NCBI GenBank assembly: GCA_028285035.1
Contig: JANQQF010000191.1
Coordinates: 1 to 61,061, forward strand
Length of the DNA stretch: 61,061 bases
Source of the DNA: Phycisphaerae bacterium
GTDB lineage: Bacteria > Chloroflexota > Anaerolineae > 4572-78 > J111
Direction: 5' to 3'
The position numbers and the translations under genes are program-made. Under the pieces are notes generated by a model, which saw only the letters and a list, made by a program, of their open reading frames with translations, ran no database searches and was not told the DNA's origin. Positions 8,911 to 17,243 of the stretch are shown one piece after another (the first letter of the stretch is position 1; every line of letters starts with the position of its first letter).

Positions 8911-9516
8911 CTACATGCTATCAGTTTGTGCCCACTGCCGAGTTAGCGTCAAATGACGGCGCAATAGGTTACGCTGCACCGTCGGGGTCCAAATGTCTGA
9001 ATGGGTGATACCGCCCGCGCTGAGGCCAAAAATAAAGGTCACAATGGAGTGGCGGGCTTCGATAAAGATTGAATCATCCCATTCGGCTGATTCCGGCCAA
9101 GCGGCTAACATGGCCTGGGTATAGATGGTCAGTCCCTCGGCATGCAGCGTGGCGTTAAGTTGACGAAAATCGGGGTCGGAGGCGATTAATCCCCAAAAAC
9201 TAACCCACACCGCCACATAGACAGAGTTTTCCTCGGTGGTTGGGATCGTTGCGTCCAGCAACAGCGCCAAATCATCCACCCCCTCATCTAACAGCGAGGA
9301 AATTTGCTCGCGCACAATCGCAAACGGGATACGTAAAGCCGCGCTGACAATCGCCGCTTTGTTTTCAAAGTAGTTGGCAATCATCCCGGTCGTCACACCC
9401 GCCTCAGCGGCAATGTCGAGCATTTTAGTGCCCATGATCCCCTGACGAGCAATCACCTGACACGCCGCTTCCGCAATTAAGTTACGTTTTTCGTTGACAT
9501 TGACAATTTTTGGCAT
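8911..9516 (-). CDS. TetR/AcrR-family transcriptional regulator
   Basis: This 201-aa regulator has an N-terminal HTH (AEAACQVIARQGIMGTKMLDI, then AGVTTGMIANYFENKAAIV) characteristic of TetR proteins and a helical ligand-binding domain with a KstR2/BetI-like length. It starts 11 bases after the TauD gene and lacks a strong Shine-Dalgarno, so it is probably translated from the same transcript and may regulate that operon. Confidence 0.9.
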   Translation of the reverse strand: MPKIVNVNEKRNLIAEAACQVIARQGIMGTKMLDIAAEAGVTTGMIANYFENKAAIVSAALRIPFAIVREQISSLLDEGVDDLALLLDATIPTTEENSVYVAVWVSFWGLIASDPDFRQLNATLHAEGLTIYTQAMLAAWPESAEWDDSIFIEARHSIVTFIFGLSAGGITHSDIWTPTVQRNLLRRHLTLTRQWAQTDSM

Positions 9517-9527
9517 AAGCAGCTCGC

Positions 9528-10379
9528 CTAACTGACCGGTTTTTCACCAACCCACGTGACACGATGCATCACTCGCCGCTCCAGACCGTAATCACCCGCT
9601 GCGAAATGTTGGGTGCTACGATTATCCCACATGGCAATATCCCCCGGCGACCAGCGCCAGCGGACTTGCATGGTCGAGTGTTCGGCGTGCTCGCACAGCA
9701 GATCACGCAGATGGTGGCTTTCGCGACGGCTTAGCCCCATAATGCGCTGGGTAAAGATGCGATCAATATACAAGGCCCGCCGTCCCGTTTCAGGAATTCG
9801 ACGCACCACGGGATGGGCCACGCCGGGGAAGTCGGCCCGCATTTTGGCAATCCGCTCGTCGGCATCCGCGAAGCCCATGTAGCGAACATAGGTCTGGAAG
9901 TAAGGGATGCCATCGTGCCAGGCCTCCAAGCCTTCAATGGCCCGTTTAATGGGATCAGACAAACGCTCATACGCGGCGTACATACTGGAAAAGAGGGTGT
10001 CACCTCCAGTTGATGGCAGCTCAATCCCTTGCAAAATCGAGCCAATTGGCGGCTCATCCGCAAAGGTGATGTCACTATGCCACGTTTCATTATCCTTTCC
10101 ATCCCCTTCACCCCCTTCTGTTTTGATCAGAAAAACGTAAGGGTTGTCTGGGTGAGATTGTAATCCAGAATGAGGTTTTTCAATCTCGTAAAAACGGCGG
10201 CCAAATGCAGCCAACTCATCGGGTGACAAATGTTGGGATGGAAAAAAGAGAACCTGTCGTTCATAAAAATCAGCTTTTAGTTGGGTAACCGTTTCTTCAT
10301 CAATTGTGCGAAGGTCCACCCCTTCGACGATGCCCCCAAGATAACCATTGATCTTTGTGAGTTGATATGGTTTTGTCAT
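9528..10379 (-). CDS. TauD/TfdA-family Fe(II)/2-oxoglutarate dioxygenase
   Basis: This 283-aa non-heme iron dioxygenase probably oxidises a sulfonate, an aryloxyalkanoate or a similar substrate, consuming 2-oxoglutarate. The facial-triad motif is visible as WHSD (His and Asp, about residues 100-102) with the distal His in the RSTQHFAAGDY segment, followed by the R of ERRVMHRVTW that binds the co-substrate. LFFPSQHLSPDEL and GGDTLFSSMYAAYE are typical of the family. Length matches TauD. GGAGAAAAC precedes the ATG. It is first in an operon with the TetR gene. Taurine is plausible given other organosulfur genes in the window but is not shown. Confidence 0.9.
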   Translation of the reverse strand: MTKPYQLTKINGYLGGIVEGVDLRTIDEETVTQLKADFYERQVLFFPSQHLSPDELAAFGRRFYEIEKPHSGLQSHPDNPYVFLIKTEGGEGDGKDNETWHSDITFADEPPIGSILQGIELPSTGGDTLFSSMYAAYERLSDPIKRAIEGLEAWHDGIPYFQTYVRYMGFADADERIAKMRADFPGVAHPVVRRIPETGRRALYIDRIFTQRIMGLSRRESHHLRDLLCEHAEHSTMQVRWRWSPGDIAMWDNRSTQHFAAGDYGLERRVMHRVTWVGEKPVS

Positions 10380-10547
10380 TTGTTTTCTCCATTGAGACGC
10401 ATTGAGTTTGAGAGACTTTAATTTTTTATATATTGATCATAATATTATAGTCAATATATTATAAAGTTAGTCAACAGATTGTGCAAAATAACCGAAAGAT
10501 GTGCTGAATACAACCAAATGTTGTTTGCGTAGGCGACTTGCATCGGT

Positions 10548-10575
10548 TTGAGGAATTGGATGGGTGTAGTAAGAT
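10548..10575 (+). promoter_or_regulatory. Recurrent promoter element, copy c (upstream of GNAT gene)
   Basis: TTGAGG (10548-10553), 16 bp AATTGGATGGGTGTAG, TAAGAT (10570-10575). The upstream hairpin is missing in this copy. The leader at 10588-10604 is identical to bases 4-20 of the window. Confidence 0.6.
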
Positions 10576-10658
10576 GGCCTACAAGATGCAAACCAATAAT
10601 TGTTATGTGTCGCCCCTTCAAACAGAGTAAATACATCAAGTGGTAATGGATAATTGAG

Positions 10659-11177
10659 ATGGTAATACCTGCGTTAAAAACAGATAGACTTATTCTTAGG
10701 GGATTTAAAGAAACCGATGTAAACCCATATATCCAAATGTGTGCCGACCCTGAAATAATGCAATATCTAAGTAGTGGTAAAACACTCTCACCTAACGAAG
10801 CTTGGAAGAGTCTGGCTTTTGTCATTGGACACTGGACACTTCGTGGTTTTGGATTATGGGCTGTTGAAGAAAAGTCAACAGGTGAGTTTGTTGGTCGAGT
10901 TGGGCTACTCCAACCGAAGGGGTGGCCTGGCACTGAGGTCGCCTGGACTCTCGTTAAATCTGCTTGGGGTAAAGGCTATGCCACTGAAGCGGCCAAGGCT
11001 TCACTTCAGTGGGGTTTTACCCATACAAATGCAACGGAACTGATTAGCCTCATCATTCCCGAAAATATAGCGTCGATAAAGGTTTCTGAACGTATTGGCC
11101 AGTCGTTCAAAAAAGAAATCATAATTTTTGATAAAACAGTTAACCTGTATAGCATAAACAAAGATCAAGCTATATAA
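10659..11177 (+). CDS. GNAT-family N-acetyltransferase, RimJ/RimL type
   Basis: This 172-aa acetyl-CoA-dependent transferase has the RimJ/RimL pattern: LKTDRLILRGFKETDVNPY at the N-terminus, GLWAVEEKSTGEFVGRVGL, a VAWTLVKSAWGKGYATEAA segment holding the acetyl-CoA pyrophosphate loop (W-G-K-G-Y-A), and a C-terminal SIKVSERIG helix. Relatives modify protein N-termini, amino acids or small molecules; the substrate cannot be inferred. It is monogenic, with its own promoter element upstream and a terminator immediately after the stop codon. Confidence 0.92.
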   Translation: MVIPALKTDRLILRGFKETDVNPYIQMCADPEIMQYLSSGKTLSPNEAWKSLAFVIGHWTLRGFGLWAVEEKSTGEFVGRVGLLQPKGWPGTEVAWTLVKSAWGKGYATEAAKASLQWGFTHTNATELISLIIPENIASIKVSERIGQSFKKEIIIFDKTVNLYSINKDQAI

Positions 11178-11215
11178 AAAATCAGGTGGACGCTATAGAT
11201 CGTCACCTGATTTTG
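11178..11215 (+). terminator. Rho-independent terminator after GNAT gene
   Basis: A 14-bp stem with one bulged G (11178-11192 with 11201-11214) has an 8-nt loop and ends in a T-run. The following 250 bp hold no convincing gene. Confidence 0.85.
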
Positions 11216-11465
11216 GGATTAATATTCGTACTCAATAGTGCCAAGCCTGCGGTTAACTATATTTTCTCAAAATCCCCGTGCCAGCCCGGCCCCATCCTTA
11301 AAGCGACCAGCCCCAGTAATGTCCTCTTGTGCAACCGCATCGATCCCTCAGATCGCTTCATCAAGCAAAACTCGAACAGTGTTACGAGTTTTTGTCAAGA
11401 GTCTCCGTGATGCTTAACAAAAAAAGTTTTGGTTCTTGGTCATTGAGTCCACGATAATTTTCTTT

Positions 11466-11493
11466 TTGAGGAATTTGGGCGATGCAGTAGAAT
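11466..11493 (+). promoter_or_regulatory. Recurrent promoter element, copy d (upstream of glycosidase)
   Basis: TTGAGG (11466-11471), 16 bp AATTTGGGCGATGCAG, TAGAAT (11488-11493). The hairpin upstream is degraded here. Confidence 0.65.
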
Positions 11494-11564
11494 TGTACAG
11501 GTAAAACAGGAGTCTTATCTTAATATTGCGAAAACTAAGCCTTCTTTTGAAATCAGGAGAATTT

Positions 11565-12872
11565 ATGCTTCAAAAACAAATTGATCACTGGGAGCAGTGG
11601 CGAAGCAGATGTGCGCAAGTTTTAGAGGGGAATCTACTGGACAAAGAAGTTCTGGAGAAACTCCAATATCGTTACACCTGCCCGGCGAAAGAAAAGGGGC
11701 ATTATCTTCCGCAGTGGCTGTGGGATTCTTGTTTCCACGCCATAATATATCGTTGGTTAGATCCTGATATGGGCTGGGAAGAGCTTCAGAGCCTTTTGGT
11801 CCATCAGGTCACTGAGGGAGATGATACAGGAATGGTCCCTCATATGGCGCATTTTGCGGAGAATAACGACGCTGTTGACCAACAGCTTTTTCAACATTCC
11901 GATCGAAGTATGCTCACCCAGCCCCCGCTGATTGCCATAGCGGCTCTGGCGGTGCACGAGAAAGCACCCAACAAAGATATTTTGCAATCAATGTACCCGA
12001 AGTTGAAACTATTCCACGACTGGTTTGATAAACGGCGTGACCCAGACGGCGATCACCTTGTCACGCTTATTCATCCTTGGGAGAGTGGCTGGGATGGGAC
12101 CCAACGATGGGATGAGGTTATGGGGATAACTGACTCAACATCTGAACAATTAACCGCTTTAATCGACAGACAAAAAAAGTTGGTTGACCTGATTATCGAG
12201 CACAATTGTAATACATATACCTTAACTAACATCGATGAAAGTTTTTCTGTTGAGCCTGTAGATTTCAATGTCATTCGTGCGGTAGACCTTGAAGCCTTAG
12301 CGCAGATTGCCAAAGAAATAGGGCAAAGTGATAAGGAGCAGAATGAATTAAAATCACGAGCAGAGGCCATCAGACAAGCCATTCGAGAAAAAATGATTCA
12401 GGTTGAGAATGGTCAGGTCTACGCGCATGACCTCATCGGTTCAGAGGAGCGGAAAGGCTCAGCGGATAGTGCCGCCAAGTTTATATTGATGTTTGGGAAA
12501 TGTGTAACCGAAGCTGAAGCACACTTGTTACGGGATGAATTAGAAGGTGAACATAGCGGGTTCAATACCCAATACCCGATACCGACCACCCCGACGGACA
12601 ACCCCTCATTTGATGGAGATAAGTACTGGCGCGGGAATGTTTGGTTAGTCATCAATTGGCTTGTCTATATTGGGCTTTATAATTATGGCTTCGGCGATGA
12701 AGCGCAGCGGCTAGCCAAAAAGAGTCTTGACCTTGTCGATCATTCAGGATTTTGTGAGTTTTACAATCCAATAACCGGCGGCAGAGGAATGAGCTGGGCA
12801 ACCTTATGCCCTCAAAATCAGAGCTGGTCAACGATTGTGCTGGATATGCTCGGGCGCGAAAAAGAGAGATAA
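11565..12872 (+). CDS. MGH1-like glycoside hydrolase (GH63-type)
   Basis: This is a 435-aa (alpha/alpha)6-barrel hydrolase similar to bacterial mannosylglycerate/glucosylglycerate hydrolases and the GH63 group. Visible markers are LPQWLWDSCFHA near the N-terminus, MVPHMAHF, the HPWESGWDGTQRWD segment (carrying a likely catalytic acid), and the C-terminal YWRGNVWLVINW and FCEFYNPITGGRGMSWA blocks. No signal peptide is present, so it probably acts on an intracellular compatible solute or oligosaccharide. The frame is open to a TTG at 11526, but AGGAGA at 11555-11560 places the start at the ATG at 11565. Confidence 0.85.
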   Translation: MLQKQIDHWEQWRSRCAQVLEGNLLDKEVLEKLQYRYTCPAKEKGHYLPQWLWDSCFHAIIYRWLDPDMGWEELQSLLVHQVTEGDDTGMVPHMAHFAENNDAVDQQLFQHSDRSMLTQPPLIAIAALAVHEKAPNKDILQSMYPKLKLFHDWFDKRRDPDGDHLVTLIHPWESGWDGTQRWDEVMGITDSTSEQLTALIDRQKKLVDLIIEHNCNTYTLTNIDESFSVEPVDFNVIRAVDLEALAQIAKEIGQSDKEQNELKSRAEAIRQAIREKMIQVENGQVYAHDLIGSEERKGSADSAAKFILMFGKCVTEAEAHLLRDELEGEHSGFNTQYPIPTTPTDNPSFDGDKYWRGNVWLVINWLVYIGLYNYGFGDEAQRLAKKSLDLVDHSGFCEFYNPITGGRGMSWATLCPQNQSWSTIVLDMLGREKER

Positions 12873-12892
12873 AGAGCGACATAAAAAGTAGC

Positions 12893-12928
12893 TTAACCCA
12901 CAAGCACCAGAGTGCTTGTGGGTTAATT
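12893..12928 (+). terminator. Rho-independent terminator after glycosidase
   Basis: A perfect 14-bp stem (12893-12906 with 12913-12926) has a 6-nt loop CCAGAG and flanking A/T, so it may work in both directions between the convergent glycosidase and SRPBCC genes. Confidence 0.85.
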
Positions 12929-12975
12929 CGTCAACATACAATCACTTGGTAGTCGTTGTCAGGGTGTGCGCAAGC

Positions 12976-13470
12976 TTAAGCTATGGTTGCCTGAACAGCC
13001 TGTTGCTCTGCCAGTTGTTTGACCATCTTCATTCCGACCCGCATATAACCATTCCACAATAGCCGAACGATGGGGGAAAGTACGAGTACGGTAAGGGCGT
13101 TGTGGGCATTAAAGGTGTAGGTCCATTTGACATGCGTTTCGTTTCCCTGTTCCTCAAACCACCATTGACCCGTTGCATCCTTTGCTAAAAATCGGATGAT
13201 GTTGGTGAAGCCACTGACCCGGTAAGCAAAGTACCCTGGTCGCTCACAATCCGTCACTTCTTCAAAAGCTGTATTGCCATCAGCAAGATGCACAGTCCGA
13301 TTTGAGCCAGGTTGATCCCAAGGGCCACTTTGGCCTGAGGTTTTAACCACGGCGGGTAGTGGCCCATAACCCAATAAAATGTCGGGCAATTGAATTGGGA
13401 TAAACCATTCAAATAAATGGGCGCGAGGCACGTTAACTTTACACGAAACTGTGGTTGATAGTTGAGGCAT
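12976..13470 (-). CDS. SRPBCC-family protein
   Basis: This 164-aa protein has a START/Bet v1-like helix-grip fold that binds hydrophobic ligands. Features are the opening strand (STTVSCKVNVPRAHLFEWF), GQSGPWDQPGSNRTVHLADG, a WWFEEQGNETHVKWTYTF strand pair, and the long C-terminal helix ending GYMRVGMKMVKQLAEQQA. The longer frame begins at 13524, but AGGAG eight bases before the ATG at 13470 and the family N-terminus support the shorter form. It is divergent from a TetR gene across 112 bp containing a long palindrome. Confidence 0.85.
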   Translation of the reverse strand: MPQLSTTVSCKVNVPRAHLFEWFIPIQLPDILLGYGPLPAVVKTSGQSGPWDQPGSNRTVHLADGNTAFEEVTDCERPGYFAYRVSGFTNIIRFLAKDATGQWWFEEQGNETHVKWTYTFNAHNALTVLVLSPIVRLLWNGYMRVGMKMVKQLAEQQAVQATIA

Positions 13471-13503
13471 CGTTAATTCTCCTAGAAAATTACTCTTATT
13501 TAG

Positions 13504-13530
13504 ATAAAGATGTACGGCGTACATCTTTAT
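13504..13530. promoter_or_regulatory. 27-bp palindromic operator, probable TetR site
   Basis: Two perfect 13-bp arms (ATAAAGATGTACG and its complement) are centred on G13517, between the divergent SRPBCC and TetR genes. A second GTGTACAC octamer lies at about 13539. Size and position fit an operator for the adjacent TetR protein; binding is inferred. Confidence 0.65.
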
Positions 13531-13547
13531 AATTCACAGTGTACACC

Positions 13548-13576
13548 TTGATTTTAATTTTGTCAAGAGGTATACT
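13548..13576 (+). promoter_or_regulatory. Sigma70 promoter of TetR gene, leaderless
   Basis: TTGATT (13548-13553), 17-bp spacer, TATACT (13571-13576). The ATG at 13583 lies six bases beyond the -10 box, so transcription would start at or next to the start codon. Confidence 0.7.
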
Positions 13577-13582
13577 GCCCCT

Positions 13583-14149
13583 ATGCCATATCCTTCCCAA
13601 ACAAACGCAAAAGCAATTCGGGTCACGGCTTTTGAACTGCTCGAAACATACGGTGAAAGTAAAGTGACAATTCGGGGCGTTGCCAAGCGGTTAGACCTCA
13701 GCCCCAATGCCATCTACCGCTACTACCGAGACAAAGATGCCTTACTAGCCGAACTTGCTAGTCAAGGAGCCAGCTTACTTTTACAAAGGCTGCAAGAGGC
13801 TATCGTCAATAAGCAAGATCAAGAAGTGCTCTTTGCCCTAGCTGATAGCTATGTCGCGTTTGCCTTTGAACATCAATCGCTATACGAACTCATGATGCGC
13901 GCCCACAAATACACCCCTGAACAAGAAATGAAATTCCACGAGCTTTGGGGGTTTGTTCGAGGCCGCGTCGGCTTGGTTGTGGCCAATGCTGACGAGGCGG
14001 CGGTTGCGTTATGGGGATTTTTGCATGGTATGGTTGGGCTTGACCAAGCTGATGTGTTCCACGAAGGAAAGCCTCGGACTGGCATTCATCTGGGTCTAAA
14101 GGCTCTATTTGCAGGATTCCAAACGCTTAATGATCAGCAAGCAGAATAG
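13583..14149 (+). CDS. TetR/AcrR-family transcriptional regulator
   Basis: This 188-aa regulator has an N-terminal HTH (AIRVTAFELLETYGESKVTIRGVA, then LDLSPNAIYRYYRDKDALLAEL) of classic TetR type and a C-terminal helical domain with the WHG-like segment AVALWGFLHGMVGLDQ. It is divergent from the SRPBCC gene; the intervening palindrome makes autoregulation and control of that gene likely. The message appears leaderless; a weak AGAGG lies 12 nt upstream of the ATG, inside the promoter spacer. Confidence 0.92.
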   Translation: MPYPSQTNAKAIRVTAFELLETYGESKVTIRGVAKRLDLSPNAIYRYYRDKDALLAELASQGASLLLQRLQEAIVNKQDQEVLFALADSYVAFAFEHQSLYELMMRAHKYTPEQEMKFHELWGFVRGRVGLVVANADEAAVALWGFLHGMVGLDQADVFHEGKPRTGIHLGLKALFAGFQTLNDQQAE

Positions 14150-14180
14150 GGACATCCTTGGTGGGTCCCCAGCTTCGGAT

Positions 14181-14204
14181 GCCCACAAGAGATGTCCCTA
14201 CAAC
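14181..14204 (+). repeat. Dispersed short repeat, copy 1
   Basis: Bases 14181-14204 (GCCCACAAGAGATGTCCC and on) match 22299-22322 with four differences. The copy lies in the gap between the TetR and alkylsulfatase genes. Such short GC-rich dispersed units are common in Chloroflexota intergenic DNA. Confidence 0.4.
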
Positions 14205-14243
14205 TACTCTCTATGACATCCCAAACCATATGAGGAGCAATCG

Positions 14244-16151
14244 ATGAAAATGACTGAAACAGAGGCACCCACCACGGTGACACGGGAGACTCTGCGGAAA
14301 GCTAGGGAGGATCAACTCTTCAACTGGCAGGATGAACGAGATTTCGATTTTGCCCAGCGGGGCTTGATTGCCAAAGCCCCGCTCATCGATATCGAAAACA
14401 GCGCGGGTGAGGTGGTCTGGGGTGTCACGGATTACGATGCCTTTCTGGACGACGATCGCCCCGACACCATTCATCCAAGCTTGTGGCGGTTGGCCCAGTT
14501 AAACAATGAACGTGGTCTCTACCGAGTCACCGAAGGAGTGTATCAGGTGCGGGGTCACGCCCTGGCAAACATCACCTTTATCCGAGGCCAAAGCGGCTAT
14601 ATCGTGATTGATGCCAACAACACGGTTGAGATTGCTAGTTTTGCCCTGAAGCTCTTTTTCGAGCATGTGGAGCCAGCCCCCATCACCGCCATTATCCTCT
14701 CCCACACCCACTCCGATCATTGGGGCGGCATTCGGGGCATCGTCGATGCGGATAACACCGAGGTCCGGGTGATTGTACCGACTAATTTTGTCGAATACGT
14801 TCACAGCGAAACCTTTGTTTCTAATGAAGGGTTGAACACCCGCTGCAACTACAAGAGTGGTGAGTTACTGCCCAAAACAGCCTGGGGACAGGTGGATGCG
14901 GGCTTGGGCCGGATGACGGAAGCGGGCGTGGTGTCATATTTGACCCCAACCGATATCATTCCTGAAGACGGGGCCGAAATGACGATTGATGGTATCCCTC
15001 TCATCTTTCAAAACGCCCCCGGCGAAGCCCCCGCCGCGATGCACGTCTACCTGCCGGAGCAAAAAACCCTCTTCATCGCCGACAACGCCTATGCCGCCCT
15101 GCAAAACATTTACACCATTCGCGGGGCACTGAGCCGCGACCCGCTGCTGTGGTACGAGTCGATCCGTCAGGCCATGACGTTTAATGAGGCCGAAATCCTA
15201 ATTGGTGGGCACCACTGGCCCCGTTTTGGCCGGGAGGAAATTCGGGGCTATCTGCAAAAACAGGGGGATGTCCTCAAATACCAGCATGATCAAACGGTCC
15301 GGCTGATGAGCCACGGCTACACCCCAGTCGAAATTGCCAACACCCTCACCCTGCCCCCCAGCCTGGCAGGCGAATGGTATCTGCGGGGCTACTACGGGGC
15401 CGTGAAGCACAACGTTCGAGCCATCTACGACCGCTATCTGGGCTGGTATGATGGCAATCCGGCTACGCTTGACCCTGTACCACCCCGCGAGGCCGGGCAA
15501 AAGATGCTTGAGTATATGGGCGGAATGGAGGCCGTGGTCAAACGAGCCACCGAGGATTTTGAGCAGGGTAACTATCGCTGGGTAGCCCAAATTCTGGACG
15601 CGGTCCTCTGGGCAAAACCGAACCATACCGAGGCCCGTGAACTGGCTGCCAAAGCCCACACTCAACTTGGCTATCTCAGTGAGAACGCCACTTGGCGCAA
15701 TGCATACCTTTCTGCTGCCGATGAACTACGCAACGGTCTACCAACCCAGCCCAGTGGCATCCGACACTATGACCAGCTTCTAACCCAAATCACGCCCCAA
15801 GCCCTGCTGGACGTGCTCGCCCTGCATCTCAACGGGCCAGCCGTCTTTGGCAAAACCCACCGGGTGCAGTGGCATTTCAGCGATGTCAACGAAAATCACG
15901 TCACTTACCTCGAAAACGCGGTTCTCCACAGCGAACAGACCTTGATCGACAACCCGGATGCCGCAATTACGCTCACTCGCGATAGTCTGCGAGCCATCGT
16001 TGCTGGGGAAGCGACGCTAGACAAATTGGCGGTATCAGGCGAGGTGGTTATCACTGGCGACCGCGATACCGTCATCGAGTTCTTTGATTGCCTGGATGAT
16101 TACCCCACCTGGTTCCCAGTTACCTCGCACGAGTTGAAGAATTACGAGTAG
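14244..16151 (+). CDS. Alkyl/aryl-sulfatase of the BDS1/SdsA1 metallo-beta-lactamase family
   Basis: This 635-aa zinc enzyme hydrolyses sulfate esters such as SDS to an alcohol and sulfate. The MBL metal motif SHTHSDHWGG begins near residue 151; a second-site histidine lies in ILIGGHHWPRFG (about 318-329). The middle (about 380-510) is the helical dimerisation domain including HTEARELAAKAHTQLGY, and the C-terminus (about 520-635) is the SCP2-like lipid-binding domain that recruits the aliphatic chain. No signal peptide is evident, so the protein may be cytoplasmic. GAGGAG precedes the ATG. It is monogenic. Confidence 0.95.
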   Translation: MKMTETEAPTTVTRETLRKAREDQLFNWQDERDFDFAQRGLIAKAPLIDIENSAGEVVWGVTDYDAFLDDDRPDTIHPSLWRLAQLNNERGLYRVTEGVYQVRGHALANITFIRGQSGYIVIDANNTVEIASFALKLFFEHVEPAPITAIILSHTHSDHWGGIRGIVDADNTEVRVIVPTNFVEYVHSETFVSNEGLNTRCNYKSGELLPKTAWGQVDAGLGRMTEAGVVSYLTPTDIIPEDGAEMTIDGIPLIFQNAPGEAPAAMHVYLPEQKTLFIADNAYAALQNIYTIRGALSRDPLLWYESIRQAMTFNEAEILIGGHHWPRFGREEIRGYLQKQGDVLKYQHDQTVRLMSHGYTPVEIANTLTLPPSLAGEWYLRGYYGAVKHNVRAIYDRYLGWYDGNPATLDPVPPREAGQKMLEYMGGMEAVVKRATEDFEQGNYRWVAQILDAVLWAKPNHTEARELAAKAHTQLGYLSENATWRNAYLSAADELRNGLPTQPSGIRHYDQLLTQITPQALLDVLALHLNGPAVFGKTHRVQWHFSDVNENHVTYLENAVLHSEQTLIDNPDAAITLTRDSLRAIVAGEATLDKLAVSGEVVITGDRDTVIEFFDCLDDYPTWFPVTSHELKNYE

Positions 16152-16205
16152 GGTGTAATCTGAAAGCAGTTATTTTGAGGAATTCACCCATCGATGTTTA
16201 GTTTG

Positions 16206-16243
16206 AAAAATCATCGGGGTATCGAGTACCGCTACAGATTTTT
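16206..16243 (+). terminator. Degenerate terminator hairpin, copy e
   Basis: AAAAATC at 16206-16212 pairs with GATTTTT at 16237-16243, with a poorer inner stem (GGGTA/TACC). Its place, directly before the recurrent promoter element, matches copies a, b, g and h. Confidence 0.5.
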
Positions 16244-16246
16244 CTT

Positions 16247-16274
16247 TTGAAGAATTAGGCAAGTGACGTAAAAT
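16247..16274 (+). promoter_or_regulatory. Recurrent promoter element, copy e (upstream of transporter)
   Basis: TTGAAG (16247-16252), 16 bp AATTAGGCAAGTGACG, TAAAAT (16269-16274). This is the most diverged spacer of the eight, yet its length is kept at 16 bp. Confidence 0.6.
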
Positions 16275-16333
16275 TGCATAATAGTCCTGAAATACAGATT
16301 TATCTTACACTGTCGACAAAGTAGGGGTTCGGT

Positions 16334-17128
16334 GTGCAAAAGACAACGTTTACTATTCAACAAATGGATTGTCCATCAGAAGAACAATTGATCCGCTTGA
16401 AACTTGAAGGGTTCACAGGCATATCTTCTCTACAATTTGATATTCCCAAGCGCAGACTCGATGTTTATCACACGGGAGACTACAAGCCGATTTTCAATGA
16501 GATTAACCAGTTACAACTTAGCGCGTCGTATGTTGAAAGTAGCGTAACAGACGAAGTTACTATTATCAGCAAGAACGATGCCGAGGGAAAACTGTTGTGG
16601 CAAGTTTTATTCATTAACTTTTTCTTTTTTGTGCTTGAACTGTTGATGGGATTTCTTGCTAATTCAATGGGGCTGGTTGCTGATAGTTTGGATATGCTCG
16701 CAGATAGCCTCGTTTACGGACTTGCGCTTTTTGCCATTGGTGGGACAACGGCGAGGAAAAAGAACATAGCCAAAGCAAGTGGATATTTTCAGTTGACATT
16801 GGCTATTTTAGGCGCAATTGAAGTCATCAGGCGTTTTCTCGGTCTTGGTGAGAATCCTGCCTTCCAAGTGATGATTGGTATTTCAACGCTTGCCTTGATC
16901 GGAAATGCAATAAGTTTATATTTACTTCAGAAAAGTAAAAGTAAAGAAGTGCATATGCAAGCCAGTATGATTTTCACATCGAACGATGTAATCATTAACA
17001 TTGGCGTTATTCTAGCTGGTGTACTGGTCTTTGTCACAAATTCTCGGCTACCTGATTTGGTCGTTGGAGCAATTGTATTTTTTATTGTGGCACGTGGTGC
17101 GTGGCGTATATTGAGACTTGCAGAATAG
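16334..17128 (+). CDS. CDF-like cation transporter with N-terminal HMA-like domain
   Basis: This 264-aa membrane protein begins with a ferredoxin-like HMA domain of about 80 residues (TFTIQQMDCPSEEQLIRLKL) in which the usual CxxC is reduced to a single cysteine. Six hydrophobic segments follow from about residue 92, with cation diffusion facilitator features: SMGLVADSLDMLADS in the second segment (Asp residues at metal positions) and FTSNDVIINIG in the fifth. It lacks a long cytoplasmic C-terminal domain. Relatives export zinc or other divalent metals from the cytoplasm. The start is a GTG, with AGGGG upstream. Confidence 0.85.
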   Translation: MQKTTFTIQQMDCPSEEQLIRLKLEGFTGISSLQFDIPKRRLDVYHTGDYKPIFNEINQLQLSASYVESSVTDEVTIISKNDAEGKLLWQVLFINFFFFVLELLMGFLANSMGLVADSLDMLADSLVYGLALFAIGGTTARKKNIAKASGYFQLTLAILGAIEVIRRFLGLGENPAFQVMIGISTLALIGNAISLYLLQKSKSKEVHMQASMIFTSNDVIINIGVILAGVLVFVTNSRLPDLVVGAIVFFIVARGAWRILRLAE

Positions 17129-17243
17129 ATCATTGCCCAAAACGATAGCTATCAATAATAAGGTGTTTTTATTTTGGTCAGTTGCATTTGGGCAGGGTGG
17201 CTAACAAATGAAATCATTTACATTAACGAAAAACTGACACTCC

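Noticed and set aside
11186..11410. Open frame of 74 codons after the GNAT gene
   Set aside because: It begins inside the terminator hairpin, has no ribosome-binding site and its product shows no recognisable fold. The region reads more like decayed coding sequence on the other strand.
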